In this document: positions 25,121 to 33,677 of the stretch, in pieces
Numbering within the stretch: position 1 is the stretch's first letter
Layout: each line of letters begins with the position of its first letter
From: JAIESQ01 sp964495375
Lineage (GTDB): Bacteria; Planctomycetota; Planctomycetia; Pirellulales; JAEUIK01
Length of the DNA stretch: 64,000 nt
Direction of reading: 5' to 3'
Assembly: GCA_964495375.1 (NCBI GenBank)
Contig: CAZBWM010000018.1
Coordinates: forward strand, 1 to 64,000
Notes under the pieces: model-generated
What the model was told of the DNA's origin: nothing
The model's input: the letters and a program-made list of their open reading frames with translations, nothing else
The model's database searches: none
Program-made: the position numbers and the translations under genes

Positions 25121-25224
25121 GATATTGGTGAAGTTGGGCGAACCTTGCCGATTCTGCGGCCTTTTTCCTCAGCCGGCGCACCCATCACCCCCGATGGATA
25201 GAGCCGGGATGTTCTGCGCTGACC

Positions 25225-26817
25225 GTGCGCGCCAATCCCGGCAAACCAGATCGAGTTGCGAGGCGAGGCATCTTGCGCTACCGCATCGTCAGCATGCTTT
25301 TGACGATCGCTTGCTGCGGTGGGGTCGCGCGCGCGCAGTCGAAGCCAGAGCCGCTGCCAAGTGTTACACCAGCGGCTACATCAAGTGTCACGCCGAGTGT
25401 TGCCCCGGTGGTCGTGCCCGTCGAAGTCGTGCCAGCTCCGCAACCGCTCTCCGCGCCACGTCCCGCACATTCCAGCGTGCAAGCGATCGCCGAACCGGTG
25501 CCTGCGTCGCGCAATCGGCTCGGTCGCTTGACGGCGCTCCAAGGCCCCGGCGTGCGCAATACGCCCGATGACCGCACCGACATGGAGAATCGCATTCGCG
25601 AGCTCGAGGGCCTGGGCCCCGCTCCCGGCACAACGAGTGCGGACGAGAATCGGGCCTCGGGGGCCGTCCCCGATAAACCGACGGTCGCCTGGACCGGTGA
25701 GCTCCAGGCCGACACGATCATGTTGACGCAATCGGCCGCCAACCGGGAGGTCCTTGGAGACCTCGAGAACTTCAACGACTTGCGCCGCGCCCGCTTAGGG
25801 GCGATCGGCAGTCTCTTCACCAACACGATCTATCGCATCGAGTTCGATTTCGCGCAGCAGGGAAGGCCAACGTTTCTCGACGTTTACGGCCAGTTCACCG
25901 ATCTGGCGATCGTCGATAACGTGCGCATCGGCCACTACTTCGAGCCGTTCTCGCTCTCACGATTGACCTCCAATCGCTATCAAACGTTCATGGAACGTCC
26001 GCTCTTGGACGCGTTTGCCCCCAGCCGTAACCTGGGCGTGTCGGCCTTCAGCACCTATGCCGATATGCGGGGTTGCTGGCAAGCGGGCATCTTTGCCGCT
26101 GATTCGAACGACGATGGCGAAGAGCAAACCGATCGCGGCGGTACCGCGTTCACGGGCCGACTGACGGCACTCCCCTATTGGGATGAACCGTCCGACGGGC
26201 GCTACTTCATGCACCTCGGCGGCTGTTTCAGCTATCGGCGGCCTCCCCGGCAGACGTCGCGCTTCGGCTACTGGCCCGGCTTTCGGCCCGGCTCGTTCGA
26301 CAACATCAACTGGCCGCGCTGGGCCGACACCGGCAACATCCCCACCGAAGACGTGCAACTGTTCGATCTCGAGTGGGCCTTGGTCATGGGGCCCGTTCAC
26401 GTGCAGGCCGAGTATGCCGCGTCGCTGGTCAACCAGATCGGCGGGCCCGATCTCGCGTTCGGAGCCTGGTATGTCGAAACCGGCTGGTTCCTGACGGGTG
26501 AGAGCCGCCCTTACTTGCAGGAGTTCGGCATCTTCAACCGCGTGACGCCGTATGAACCATTCTTCTTCAATCGCACGCGGCGCGGCCTGCAGGCAGGATT
26601 AGGGGCTTGGCAACTCGCGTTTCGGGTCGAAGAGCTCGACGTCAGCAACCAGAACATTCAAGGTGGCCGGCTCGTCGACCTGACCTTGGGGCTGAACTGG
26701 CACGCCAATCCGTACACGAAGGTCTACTTCAACTACGTCCACGCGATCCTGCGACGCGACGTGCCGGGGACGAGCACCGGCAACCTCTACGGTTTGCGTG
26801 CCCAGTTTGAGTTTTGA
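25225..26817 (+). CDS. Outer-membrane porin, phosphate-selective porin O/P-like
   Basis: 530 residues from GTG 25225. A shorter product from ATG 25294 would lack a basic head for its signal peptide (LLTIACCGGVARAQS), so the longer form or a start between them is preferred. After a Pro/Val/Ser-rich linker comes a short acidic helix (RTDMENRIRELEGLG), then ~390 residues of alternating strands with Tyr/Phe/Trp at ends. The pattern YRIEFDFAQQGRPTFLDVYGQFTD...VRIGHYFEPFSL resembles OprP/OprO proteins. It ends in RAQFEF, whose final Phe is the standard outer-membrane insertion signal. It supports an outer membrane in this organism. Confidence 0.85.
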   Translation: MRANPGKPDRVARRGILRYRIVSMLLTIACCGGVARAQSKPEPLPSVTPAATSSVTPSVAPVVVPVEVVPAPQPLSAPRPAHSSVQAIAEPVPASRNRLGRLTALQGPGVRNTPDDRTDMENRIRELEGLGPAPGTTSADENRASGAVPDKPTVAWTGELQADTIMLTQSAANREVLGDLENFNDLRRARLGAIGSLFTNTIYRIEFDFAQQGRPTFLDVYGQFTDLAIVDNVRIGHYFEPFSLSRLTSNRYQTFMERPLLDAFAPSRNLGVSAFSTYADMRGCWQAGIFAADSNDDGEEQTDRGGTAFTGRLTALPYWDEPSDGRYFMHLGGCFSYRRPPRQTSRFGYWPGFRPGSFDNINWPRWADTGNIPTEDVQLFDLEWALVMGPVHVQAEYAASLVNQIGGPDLAFGAWYVETGWFLTGESRPYLQEFGIFNRVTPYEPFFFNRTRRGLQAGLGAWQLAFRVEELDVSNQNIQGGRLVDLTLGLNWHANPYTKVYFNYVHAILRRDVPGTSTGNLYGLRAQFEF

Positions 26818-26916
26818 GCCCCGCGAGCGCTCGGTTGCGTTCTGCCCCAGCCGCATGGGAGACTCTAGAGGGGAGCCTGGTGGCTTCACCACATCCCGGC
26901 AATGGTAGTTACGGGC

Positions 26917-27789
26917 ATGAAAATCTGGCGGCCCCTCTGGAGTTGCGCGGCATTGCTCTTCGTTGCGCTCGCCTGGTGCTGCAGCGGCCCCGTGATTGTC
27001 GCCGAGGAGCCTGGCGCCGACGTTGCGCCGGCCACCGATCGCGCGGCCGATGCGAGCGATGACGCAATCGACGGCGCTGCTGCCGCACAAACGCCCGAGG
27101 AAGCGGAGCTCGCTGAGGAAGGACTCCCCAGGCCGCTCAAACGATACAAGGGTCGGCGGATCGCTCCCTACATGACGTGGCACGGCGCCGTCTGGCTCAC
27201 GCGACCCGAGCGCGCCCAGGAAGAGCAAACCGACAAGCTGCTGGCGGCGCTGAAGATCAAACCAGGTCAGACGGTCTGCGATCTCGGATGCGGTAACGGA
27301 TACTACACGCTTGAGCTGGCGCGAATGGTCGGCCCCAAGGGCAAAGTGCTGGCAGTCGACATTCAGCAGGAGATGCTACACATGCTCGATTTGCGTGTGA
27401 AGGAGGCAGGCCTCACGAACGTTGAGCCGATCCCCAGCACGCCGATCGACCCCAGGCTGCCGCCGGCCAGTTGCGATTTGATTCTAGTGGTCGACGTCTA
27501 TCACGAGTTCGGCTATCCCGAACAGATGCTGGCCGCGCTGCACAAGGGCTTGAAGCCCGACGGGCGGTTGGTGTTGGTCGAGTTTCGGGCCGAAGACCCG
27601 CTGGTGCCGATCAAGCCTGAGCACAAGATGAGCAAGCGGCAAGTGCTCAAGGAGCTGGAGCCCAACGGCTACGAATTGGCCGAGCAATACGACGAGCTAA
27701 GCTGGCAGCACGTGTTGTTCTTCCGGCAGGCGGAAAAGAAGGGGGAAGACAGGTCGGACGAATCCGCAGTTGAGAAACGCTCTCGTTAG
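26917..27789 (+). CDS. Exported SAM-dependent methyltransferase-like protein
   Basis: About 290 residues from ATG 26917. The head MKIWRPLWSCAALLFVALAWCCS reads as a signal peptide or lipoprotein-like anchor. An Ala/Asp/Glu-rich linker follows. The class I methyltransferase fold is plain: motif I VCDLGCGNGYY, an acidic post-I residue in VLAVDIQQEML, and the motif IV/V region DLILVVDVYHEFGYP. A similar head on methyltransferases is known from several Gram-negative groups, though the source of SAM outside the cytoplasm is unclear. The C-terminal tail is Lys/Glu-rich. Substrate unknown. Confidence 0.8.
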   Translation: MKIWRPLWSCAALLFVALAWCCSGPVIVAEEPGADVAPATDRAADASDDAIDGAAAAQTPEEAELAEEGLPRPLKRYKGRRIAPYMTWHGAVWLTRPERAQEEQTDKLLAALKIKPGQTVCDLGCGNGYYTLELARMVGPKGKVLAVDIQQEMLHMLDLRVKEAGLTNVEPIPSTPIDPRLPPASCDLILVVDVYHEFGYPEQMLAALHKGLKPDGRLVLVEFRAEDPLVPIKPEHKMSKRQVLKELEPNGYELAEQYDELSWQHVLFFRQAEKKGEDRSDESAVEKRSR

Positions 27790-27799
27790 CCACGCACGA

Positions 27800-27858
27800 C
27801 CCAGGGCAGACGGGCGACGATGCGGCGCGATGGTGAGCCGGGGGCCGTCTGCCCTGGG
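27800..27858. terminator. Large inverted repeat between convergent genes
   Basis: The 14-base arms cccagggcagacgg (27800-27813) and ccgtctgccctggg (27845-27858) are perfectly complementary and enclose 31 bases. The element fills most of the 101-base gap between the convergent methyltransferase and GTPase genes. It may serve as a two-way terminator or be a dispersed palindromic repeat. No U-tract is present. Confidence 0.55.
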
Positions 27859-27890
27859 CTTGGGCACATGCGTGCGGAGGCGATTCAACC

Positions 27891-29693
27891 TCACACCAAC
27901 CGGTGCCCGAGCCGGTCTTGCGGCTGTTCGATCTCGGTGCGTAGCGTTGCCACGTCAAGCTTCAGCCGATCGAGCCGATCGCTGAAGCGGCGCACCGCGC
28001 GGCATTCCTGCTCGATGCCGGCGAACACGCCGCTCGTGGCGGCCGGCGTGATGCAGCGCGTGGTCAACTGATCGATCTCGGTCGATAGCCCGCGGCGCAA
28101 GCGCTGCGTGAACGCCCACACCAGCACGGTACACCAGAGCACCAGCCAGAGCGCGGCGGAAACGAAGAACTCCAGGCCGAACAACGGCTGTGGAGTGCTC
28201 GATAGCCAGGAATCCCAGAAGAAATTCTTGCCGAGTCGGTAGAGGAGCATCACGAGCATGGCGCCCAACAGCACTTCATACCAGGCCCGCACGCCAGGGC
28301 CGATGTGCCGCGCAGCCTGGCGGCTGATCGTTTCGTCGAGCTGCATGGCGGCCGTGGCGGCGAACGCTTCAGCCGCGAGCTGGGCTTGTTGCTCGAGCTG
28401 AGCGGGCTGGGTGTCGGTCGTCTTGAGCCCCGCTTCGACGACGTAGCCATCCAGGATGATCGCGGCGGTGCGCAGTTCTTGCTCGTCGCTCCAACTGGCG
28501 GCCACGCGGTGCGGCGTCACCCGGGCGCGGCGTTCGTCGCGCATCCGGCGTAGCGTGCGGCCCCCTTCCCACACGCCCCACAGCGCCACTTGGGCCGGCG
28601 TGCGGGCACGCATCAAGGCCACGCTCCCCAGCAGGCTCCCCAGCCCTTGATAGGCGCGGAGGACGATCGAGAACGGGCTGAATCCCCAGCGGCGCACCAC
28701 TTCGGCCAGCAGGCGGTTTTCCCATAGGCGCCGGCTCGTCGAAAGCTCGTCGCGAAGTTCGCGCGTGAACTGTGCCGCCAGCCGCGCCCGCTGTTCGGCG
28801 AGCGCCGCTTCGACATGTTCGACGGCCGGCAGCCCTGCGTCCAACCGGCGACGGCAGCCGTCCAAGCCATGCTCGATCAGGTCGAGAAAATTCGCGCGGC
28901 GAATCCGCTGGCCGGCGAGCCCCGCCAGTTCGCGCGTCAGCAGATCGACGAGTCGGGCAAAATCTCCGCGCGGCTCGATCCCGTTCTGAGCGTCGGCCAG
29001 GGCCGTGCGCGAGTCGACGAAGAACATGTCGCCGACCTGGTACTCAGTCTCCAGCGCGCGGCGCCAGTCTTCGCGCACGTCGTCCGAATTGTCAGCATGC
29101 GTTTCGACGAACACCAACCGCGCGCCGGGGGCCGCGGCCGCCAACTCGTCGAGCACGCGGGCGCTGCGATACTTCTGCTGTGTGGCGGTGACCAACAGCA
29201 CGTCGCAATGCGGCAGTAGCGACCGTAACCGCGAGAGATTTGTGCCGCTTTGCTCGGGGTCTTCGGTCGTGTCGGGGTCGGGGCAGTCGATGATCACCAG
29301 GTCGCGCAGGGCGGGCAGGTCGCGCTCGACGACGCGCACTTCAGCCAGATCGATGCCCAGCGACGCGGGCGAGACCCCTGGCTTGCAGATCAGCACCGGT
29401 TGGCGCGTGGTGGGGCGCTCATGCCCGCTGGCGGTGACTTCGGCCCCCAGCAGGGCGTTCACCAGCGTGCTTTTGCCGGTGCCGGTGCCGCCAAGCGTGG
29501 CGATCACCAGCGGGGCCTGAAGTCGCACGCGGAGCGCGTCGGCTCGCTCGATCAGCCGGCCGACCAAAGCACGGCAGCCGCGGGCCGGGGGCCAATCGGG
29601 AGCCTGCTCGGCCCAATGCTGCAGATCGGCAACGAGCGTATCGATTTCCGCCAGCAGCTCGACCTGGGCAAATTCTGGCGGGGCTGGCGTCAT
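27891..29693 (-). CDS. Membrane-anchored dynamin/Era-like GTPase
   Basis: About 600 residues from ATG 29693. The P-loop is GGTGTGKST (68-76). A conserved PTT in SGHERPTTRQPV is probably G2. The G3 region reads VIIDCPDPDTTEDPE, with Asp in place of the usual Gly of DxxG, and the G4 equivalent is ETHAD rather than NKxD. A helical middle region follows. Two transmembrane helices lie near the C-terminus (VLLGAMLVMLLYRLG and FFVSAALWLVLWCTVLVWAF). This build resembles bacterial dynamin-like or membrane-tethered GTPases with roles in membrane organisation. No specific function can be given. Confidence 0.75.
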   Translation of the reverse strand: MTPAPPEFAQVELLAEIDTLVADLQHWAEQAPDWPPARGCRALVGRLIERADALRVRLQAPLVIATLGGTGTGKSTLVNALLGAEVTASGHERPTTRQPVLICKPGVSPASLGIDLAEVRVVERDLPALRDLVIIDCPDPDTTEDPEQSGTNLSRLRSLLPHCDVLLVTATQQKYRSARVLDELAAAAPGARLVFVETHADNSDDVREDWRRALETEYQVGDMFFVDSRTALADAQNGIEPRGDFARLVDLLTRELAGLAGQRIRRANFLDLIEHGLDGCRRRLDAGLPAVEHVEAALAEQRARLAAQFTRELRDELSTSRRLWENRLLAEVVRRWGFSPFSIVLRAYQGLGSLLGSVALMRARTPAQVALWGVWEGGRTLRRMRDERRARVTPHRVAASWSDEQELRTAAIILDGYVVEAGLKTTDTQPAQLEQQAQLAAEAFAATAAMQLDETISRQAARHIGPGVRAWYEVLLGAMLVMLLYRLGKNFFWDSWLSSTPQPLFGLEFFVSAALWLVLWCTVLVWAFTQRLRRGLSTEIDQLTTRCITPAATSGVFAGIEQECRAVRRFSDRLDRLKLDVATLRTEIEQPQDRLGHRLV

Positions 29694-29797
29694 GGTTCGT
29701 GAAACGGGGCGTACGCGGAGCGGGGATACGGGGCTCCTCAATTCTACGCTATCCGCGGGCCGGTTGGATAATCACTGCCCGCGCCCTGCGAGGATGG

Positions 29798-31246
29798 CTA
29801 GACCTGCGCGGTCAATTCGCTCGCCTGGCGGAAATTGCTGGCCGCGGTCACGCCGCCGCGGGCATATTGCTGAGCGATCGCCCGCAGAGCCTCGAAGCCG
29901 GCCACGTGGCCGGCGGTCAGCTCGGCCAGCACTTCGAGCGAGAGCTGTTCTTTGACCATGAGCGCGAGCAGCGGGGCCATCGCGGCGGCATCGGTCGCCA
30001 CGAGCGTCGCGCCGATCAGCCGGCCCGTGCCGCGCTTGGTGTGGATCAGGGCGAAGTGGTCGGCGTGCGTGCCGAGCGTGCAGCGATAAGTGTCCAGCTC
30101 GAAGCCGAGGCTCGGCGCCTCATGCGTGGTGCAGCCAATTTGCACCAATTGCGGACGCGACCGTACAACGCGCGGCACGACCACCGCCGCGTAATGCTCT
30201 CCGCCTGAGAGGAGTGCGTTGCGCACAGCGAGCCGGCCGTAACCTTCGGCATCGGGCAAGGGCGCGGCTGCGGCGCAACAGACTCCCGCGGCATAGATGC
30301 GTGGATTCGAAGTACGCAGCCGCTCGTCGACGACCAGGCCGGCGTCGCTCATTGTGAGTCGTGCGGCGGCCAGTCCGCCGGGGGCCTGCCAGCGCGGTTC
30401 GGACGCGAGCAAGAGCAATTCGTCGGCCAGCAGTTTGCGAAGTTCTTCGCCGTGCTCGATTGTCAACAGACGGGCGCTGGCCAGTTGCTCGACTTCTCGG
30501 AGCGACCAGCCGCGGTGGACACGCACGCCCGCGTGTTCGAGCCCCCGCGCGACGATGGCCGTGGCCGCGGGATCTTCGCCGGGCAAGAGCTCGCCGCTCG
30601 GCGTGACGAGATGCACTTCGGTGCCGAGCTGTGCAAACAGGTCGGCTAGCTCGACGGCCGCGGCTCCGGCACCGACAATTGCCAACCGGCGAGGTAGGGC
30701 GGCAAGCTGCGGCCAGGTTTCGGCGGTCAGCGGTTGGACTGCGTCCGACGTGCCGGCGTCGCGATCGATTGCTTCGGCCGGGAGCGTCGTTTGAGCCGGC
30801 GCGATGATCGCCCGCTCGAACGATAGTTCTCGGCCATGCACCGCGATCGTGTTGACGCCAGTAAAGACGGCGCTACCAAAATGAACTTCAATGCCCAGGT
30901 CGCCCAACTGCTGGGCACGCTGAGCTTGAATTGCCCGCGGGTCGTAGCGGCGCTTGTCGGCCGTCCACTGGGCAAACCGAGCGGCCGGGTCTTGTTGTTG
31001 AGTGCCGGCTTGAACTGCTTGCCAGAAATCGAGCCGGACGGCCGCCGCGTCGTCCAAACCGTTCTCGGCGACGATTCGCGGAGCAACCAGCGCGACGGGC
31101 CCCGTCAAACGGGCCGCTTCGGTCGCCGCTCGCACCGCGGCGCAGCCACCGCCAATGACCAGCACGCGATACGCCTGCGGGGGCACGGGGTTCGTCCAAC
31201 CGTGTGGAATGACCAGGTCTGGCGTGTTCGACGAATCGCGTTGCAT
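29798..31246 (-). CDS. FAD/NAD(P)-dependent oxidoreductase, disulfide-reductase fold without the redox disulfide
   Basis: About 482 residues from ATG 31246. The FAD-binding glycine motif is VIGGGCAAVRAATEAA (around 31-45), and a second Rossmann motif, AIVGAGAAAVELADLFAQLGTEVHLV, is for NAD(P)H. The FAD-closing segment is NPRIYAAGVCC, which matches the T/P-x-x-Y-A-x-G-D motif except that Asp is absent. The fold is that of dihydrolipoamide or mercuric reductases. The CxxxxC active-site pair expected near residue 65-75 is missing, and the C-terminal dimerisation domain lacks the His-Pro catalytic pair. The substrate is therefore not a disulfide; it may reduce a quinone or another acceptor. Confidence 0.8.
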   Translation of the reverse strand: MQRDSSNTPDLVIPHGWTNPVPPQAYRVLVIGGGCAAVRAATEAARLTGPVALVAPRIVAENGLDDAAAVRLDFWQAVQAGTQQQDPAARFAQWTADKRRYDPRAIQAQRAQQLGDLGIEVHFGSAVFTGVNTIAVHGRELSFERAIIAPAQTTLPAEAIDRDAGTSDAVQPLTAETWPQLAALPRRLAIVGAGAAAVELADLFAQLGTEVHLVTPSGELLPGEDPAATAIVARGLEHAGVRVHRGWSLREVEQLASARLLTIEHGEELRKLLADELLLLASEPRWQAPGGLAAARLTMSDAGLVVDERLRTSNPRIYAAGVCCAAAAPLPDAEGYGRLAVRNALLSGGEHYAAVVVPRVVRSRPQLVQIGCTTHEAPSLGFELDTYRCTLGTHADHFALIHTKRGTGRLIGATLVATDAAAMAPLLALMVKEQLSLEVLAELTAGHVAGFEALRAIAQQYARGGVTAASNFRQASELTAQV

Positions 31247-31358
31247 AGCGCAGAACTCACGTGATCGAGGGGTGCGCGGAGACGGCCCGCCGAGGGCTCT
31301 CCGCGGGCAATGTAGCAGGCCGGGCGATTTTCGTCTGCCGAGGCGCTTCGATAGGCGA

Positions 31359-33461
31359 TTAACGGCGAGTCGACTTATCGACGCGGCTGGCCAGCTCGCT
31401 GTACTTGCGGGCCTTTGTCTCGTCCCCCATCTGACGATGCATGCTGGCCAGGTTCGAGTAGGGAACGGCCAGGGCCTTCGCTTCGAGGATCCCTTGTTCG
31501 ACGGCCTGCTCGACAAGCTTAAGCCCCTCGTTCGACAAGCGCAGGGCCTCTTTGCGATCGTCCGACTGCCAGTAGGAGACGGCCATGCTCACGAACGTTT
31601 CGCCTTGCCGGCCAACATCGGCCAGTGCGGAGTCGGGGATCGGCTCTTCCAAAAGCGGCACCGCCTTGTTGAACCAGGGAAGCGCCTTGCGATGATCTTG
31701 CTGCTGAATGGCGTAGATCGAACCGATGCGGAAGTAGAGCCGGCCCATCATGTAGGCATGCCCCGGCAGTTGCTGGCGCTCGACGCCGGCGCGCTCGAGG
31801 TAGGCGACGGCCAACGTGCCGTACTCCAGCGCGGGGTCGAAATCGCGCCGCATGTGCAATACCTGCAACGTGTCGTAGAGGGCCATGCCCAGTTCCCACT
31901 CCCAGCGGCGGCGCATCAGCGTATCGGCCGACTGCTCGATCAGTTTGCGGCCATGTTCGAGCGCTTCGTCGGTCCACTGTTGCGGATCGACCTTCCCTTG
32001 CAGCCCGACGAGCGCGGCGAGCGCCTCGCGGGCGACGGAAAACGACGCCTGGCCGGTGAAGGTCAGCTCGTCTTTGTCGACACGCTCGGCCCAGATCTCG
32101 GAGCGCTCGAGCCATTTTTCGACGGCTCCGCCTTTGCTCTTCCAGTTGCCCCAGGCGATCGAGCGGGCGGTGCCAAGATGGGCGCGCAACAGCACGTCGG
32201 TCGCTCGGCGCCGTACCGCGGTACGTGAATCGTCGGCCAAGGGCTCGGCGAGTTCCATCGCTTGCTGGTAGAGTTTCACGGCCTGCTTGAAATCGCGTTG
32301 CGGCCCGGCGGCGAGCTGATCGGCCCGTTGCACGAGCGCGGCGGCGCGCCACTCGGGGGCCTCGGTCGCCAATTTCTCAGCGGCTTTCGACGCCGCGAGC
32401 GCCTTGTCGAATTGCCCCGTCTGTTCGAGTTGCCGGCCGAGGATCAACTGGTACTCGGCCGACTGGTCGTCAATCGCGACCGCTTCTTCGGCCGCACGCA
32501 AGGCCTCGGGGTAGCGTCCCAGATCGGAGAGCAGCTCGGCACGCAGCGCATGGGCCGCGGCCGTGCGCTGATCGAGCGACAGCGCCAGGTCGAGATCGGC
32601 CAAACTCACGCGGTAACGACGCTGTCGCGAAGCGGCCGCGCGCAGCACAAACGCCTGCGGACCCACCGGTTCGACGAGCACCTGGAAGACCTTGTGCTCG
32701 GGATCGTCGGGCAGAAAACTAAAGACAACGCCGCGCTCGGGGAAGGCCTGCCCTAGCGGCTCGCCCTGTTCGTCAAAAACGGTCACGACGCGGATATCGT
32801 CGAGCTCGAGCTCTTTGGCGAGCTCGTCGGCTTTGAACGGTTGCATCAAGTTGACGAGGATGCTCTCGAGCGTGTCGCCGGCAAACGTGGCAACCACGTC
32901 TTCAAAAGGCTCGATTTTGTAGACTTGCTGCACGCCGCCGTCGACTTCGGTGGTTTCATGCGGCGCGCCCCAGGAGCCGAGCAGTTGGGCACGCGTGGTT
33001 TGACCGGGCGCGGCGCCATTGAACTGAGCGACTTCGATCTCGACTTTCGTCGCCTTGTCGTCCGGTTTTTCGGCCGGGGGAGACGCGACGCGCGGATCGT
33101 GGGAGTCGCGCTGCTTGCTGGATGGTGCTTCGCGATCGTCGGCCGCGGGCTCGCTGGGTGAATCGGTCGCGACGCCGGTGTCGTCCACTTCTTCACCACG
33201 CACGCGCAGACTGGTTTCGCTGGAGCCGGGGGCCCGCGACGGTTTTGCACGGCCGTGGCTCGGTGCTTGATCGGTGGCGACGGCGCCCGACGGAATCTGC
33301 ACCGGTTCATCCGCGGCGACGCGATGATCGCAGGTGAACGCCACGAGCAGCGCGGCGACTATCATCGCCAGTGCGATGGCGCGACGAAGTCGACGATCGC
33401 CGCGCAACGTCGCGCGGCAGCCGCGGTTTTGTTCAGTCTGCACGATGGAAATTCGTCTCAT
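31359..33461 (-). CDS. Exported tetratricopeptide-repeat protein
   Basis: About 700 residues from ATG 33461, starting with a basic head and a signal anchor (AIALAMIVAALLVAFTC). A charged, Pro/Ser/Asp/Lys-rich linker follows to about residue 125. A beta-rich domain (ARAQLLGSWGAPHETTEVDGG...VYKIEPFEDVVATFAGDTL) resembles an SmpA/OmlA-like (BamE-like) fold. The remainder consists of many 34-residue helical repeats such as AAHALRAELLSDLGRYPEALRAAEEAVAI, which act as protein-binding scaffolds. It is downstream of the mnmE-like gene on the same strand, separated by about 215 bases, so linkage to that operon is uncertain. Confidence 0.8.
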   Translation of the reverse strand: MRRISIVQTEQNRGCRATLRGDRRLRRAIALAMIVAALLVAFTCDHRVAADEPVQIPSGAVATDQAPSHGRAKPSRAPGSSETSLRVRGEEVDDTGVATDSPSEPAADDREAPSSKQRDSHDPRVASPPAEKPDDKATKVEIEVAQFNGAAPGQTTRAQLLGSWGAPHETTEVDGGVQQVYKIEPFEDVVATFAGDTLESILVNLMQPFKADELAKELELDDIRVVTVFDEQGEPLGQAFPERGVVFSFLPDDPEHKVFQVLVEPVGPQAFVLRAAASRQRRYRVSLADLDLALSLDQRTAAAHALRAELLSDLGRYPEALRAAEEAVAIDDQSAEYQLILGRQLEQTGQFDKALAASKAAEKLATEAPEWRAAALVQRADQLAAGPQRDFKQAVKLYQQAMELAEPLADDSRTAVRRRATDVLLRAHLGTARSIAWGNWKSKGGAVEKWLERSEIWAERVDKDELTFTGQASFSVAREALAALVGLQGKVDPQQWTDEALEHGRKLIEQSADTLMRRRWEWELGMALYDTLQVLHMRRDFDPALEYGTLAVAYLERAGVERQQLPGHAYMMGRLYFRIGSIYAIQQQDHRKALPWFNKAVPLLEEPIPDSALADVGRQGETFVSMAVSYWQSDDRKEALRLSNEGLKLVEQAVEQGILEAKALAVPYSNLASMHRQMGDETKARKYSELASRVDKSTRR

Positions 33462-33677
33462 GGCGAGTTCCCTCCGTAGAACTCCGCAAGGCGACACGAA
33501 AGTGATCGCGTCGATTGATTTCGGGTGGCGTCGCGGCGGGCGCGGCTTCGTGCCACGCGGGCTGCTACTGGCCTGCAGCGCGACCGCGATCGAGTGGCCT
33601 GATGGCTACCGGGCGCAGGCGCGCAGGATTTCGGCGGGCGGAGTATATCGATGCCGGGAAAAACTCCCTAGCCGGGA

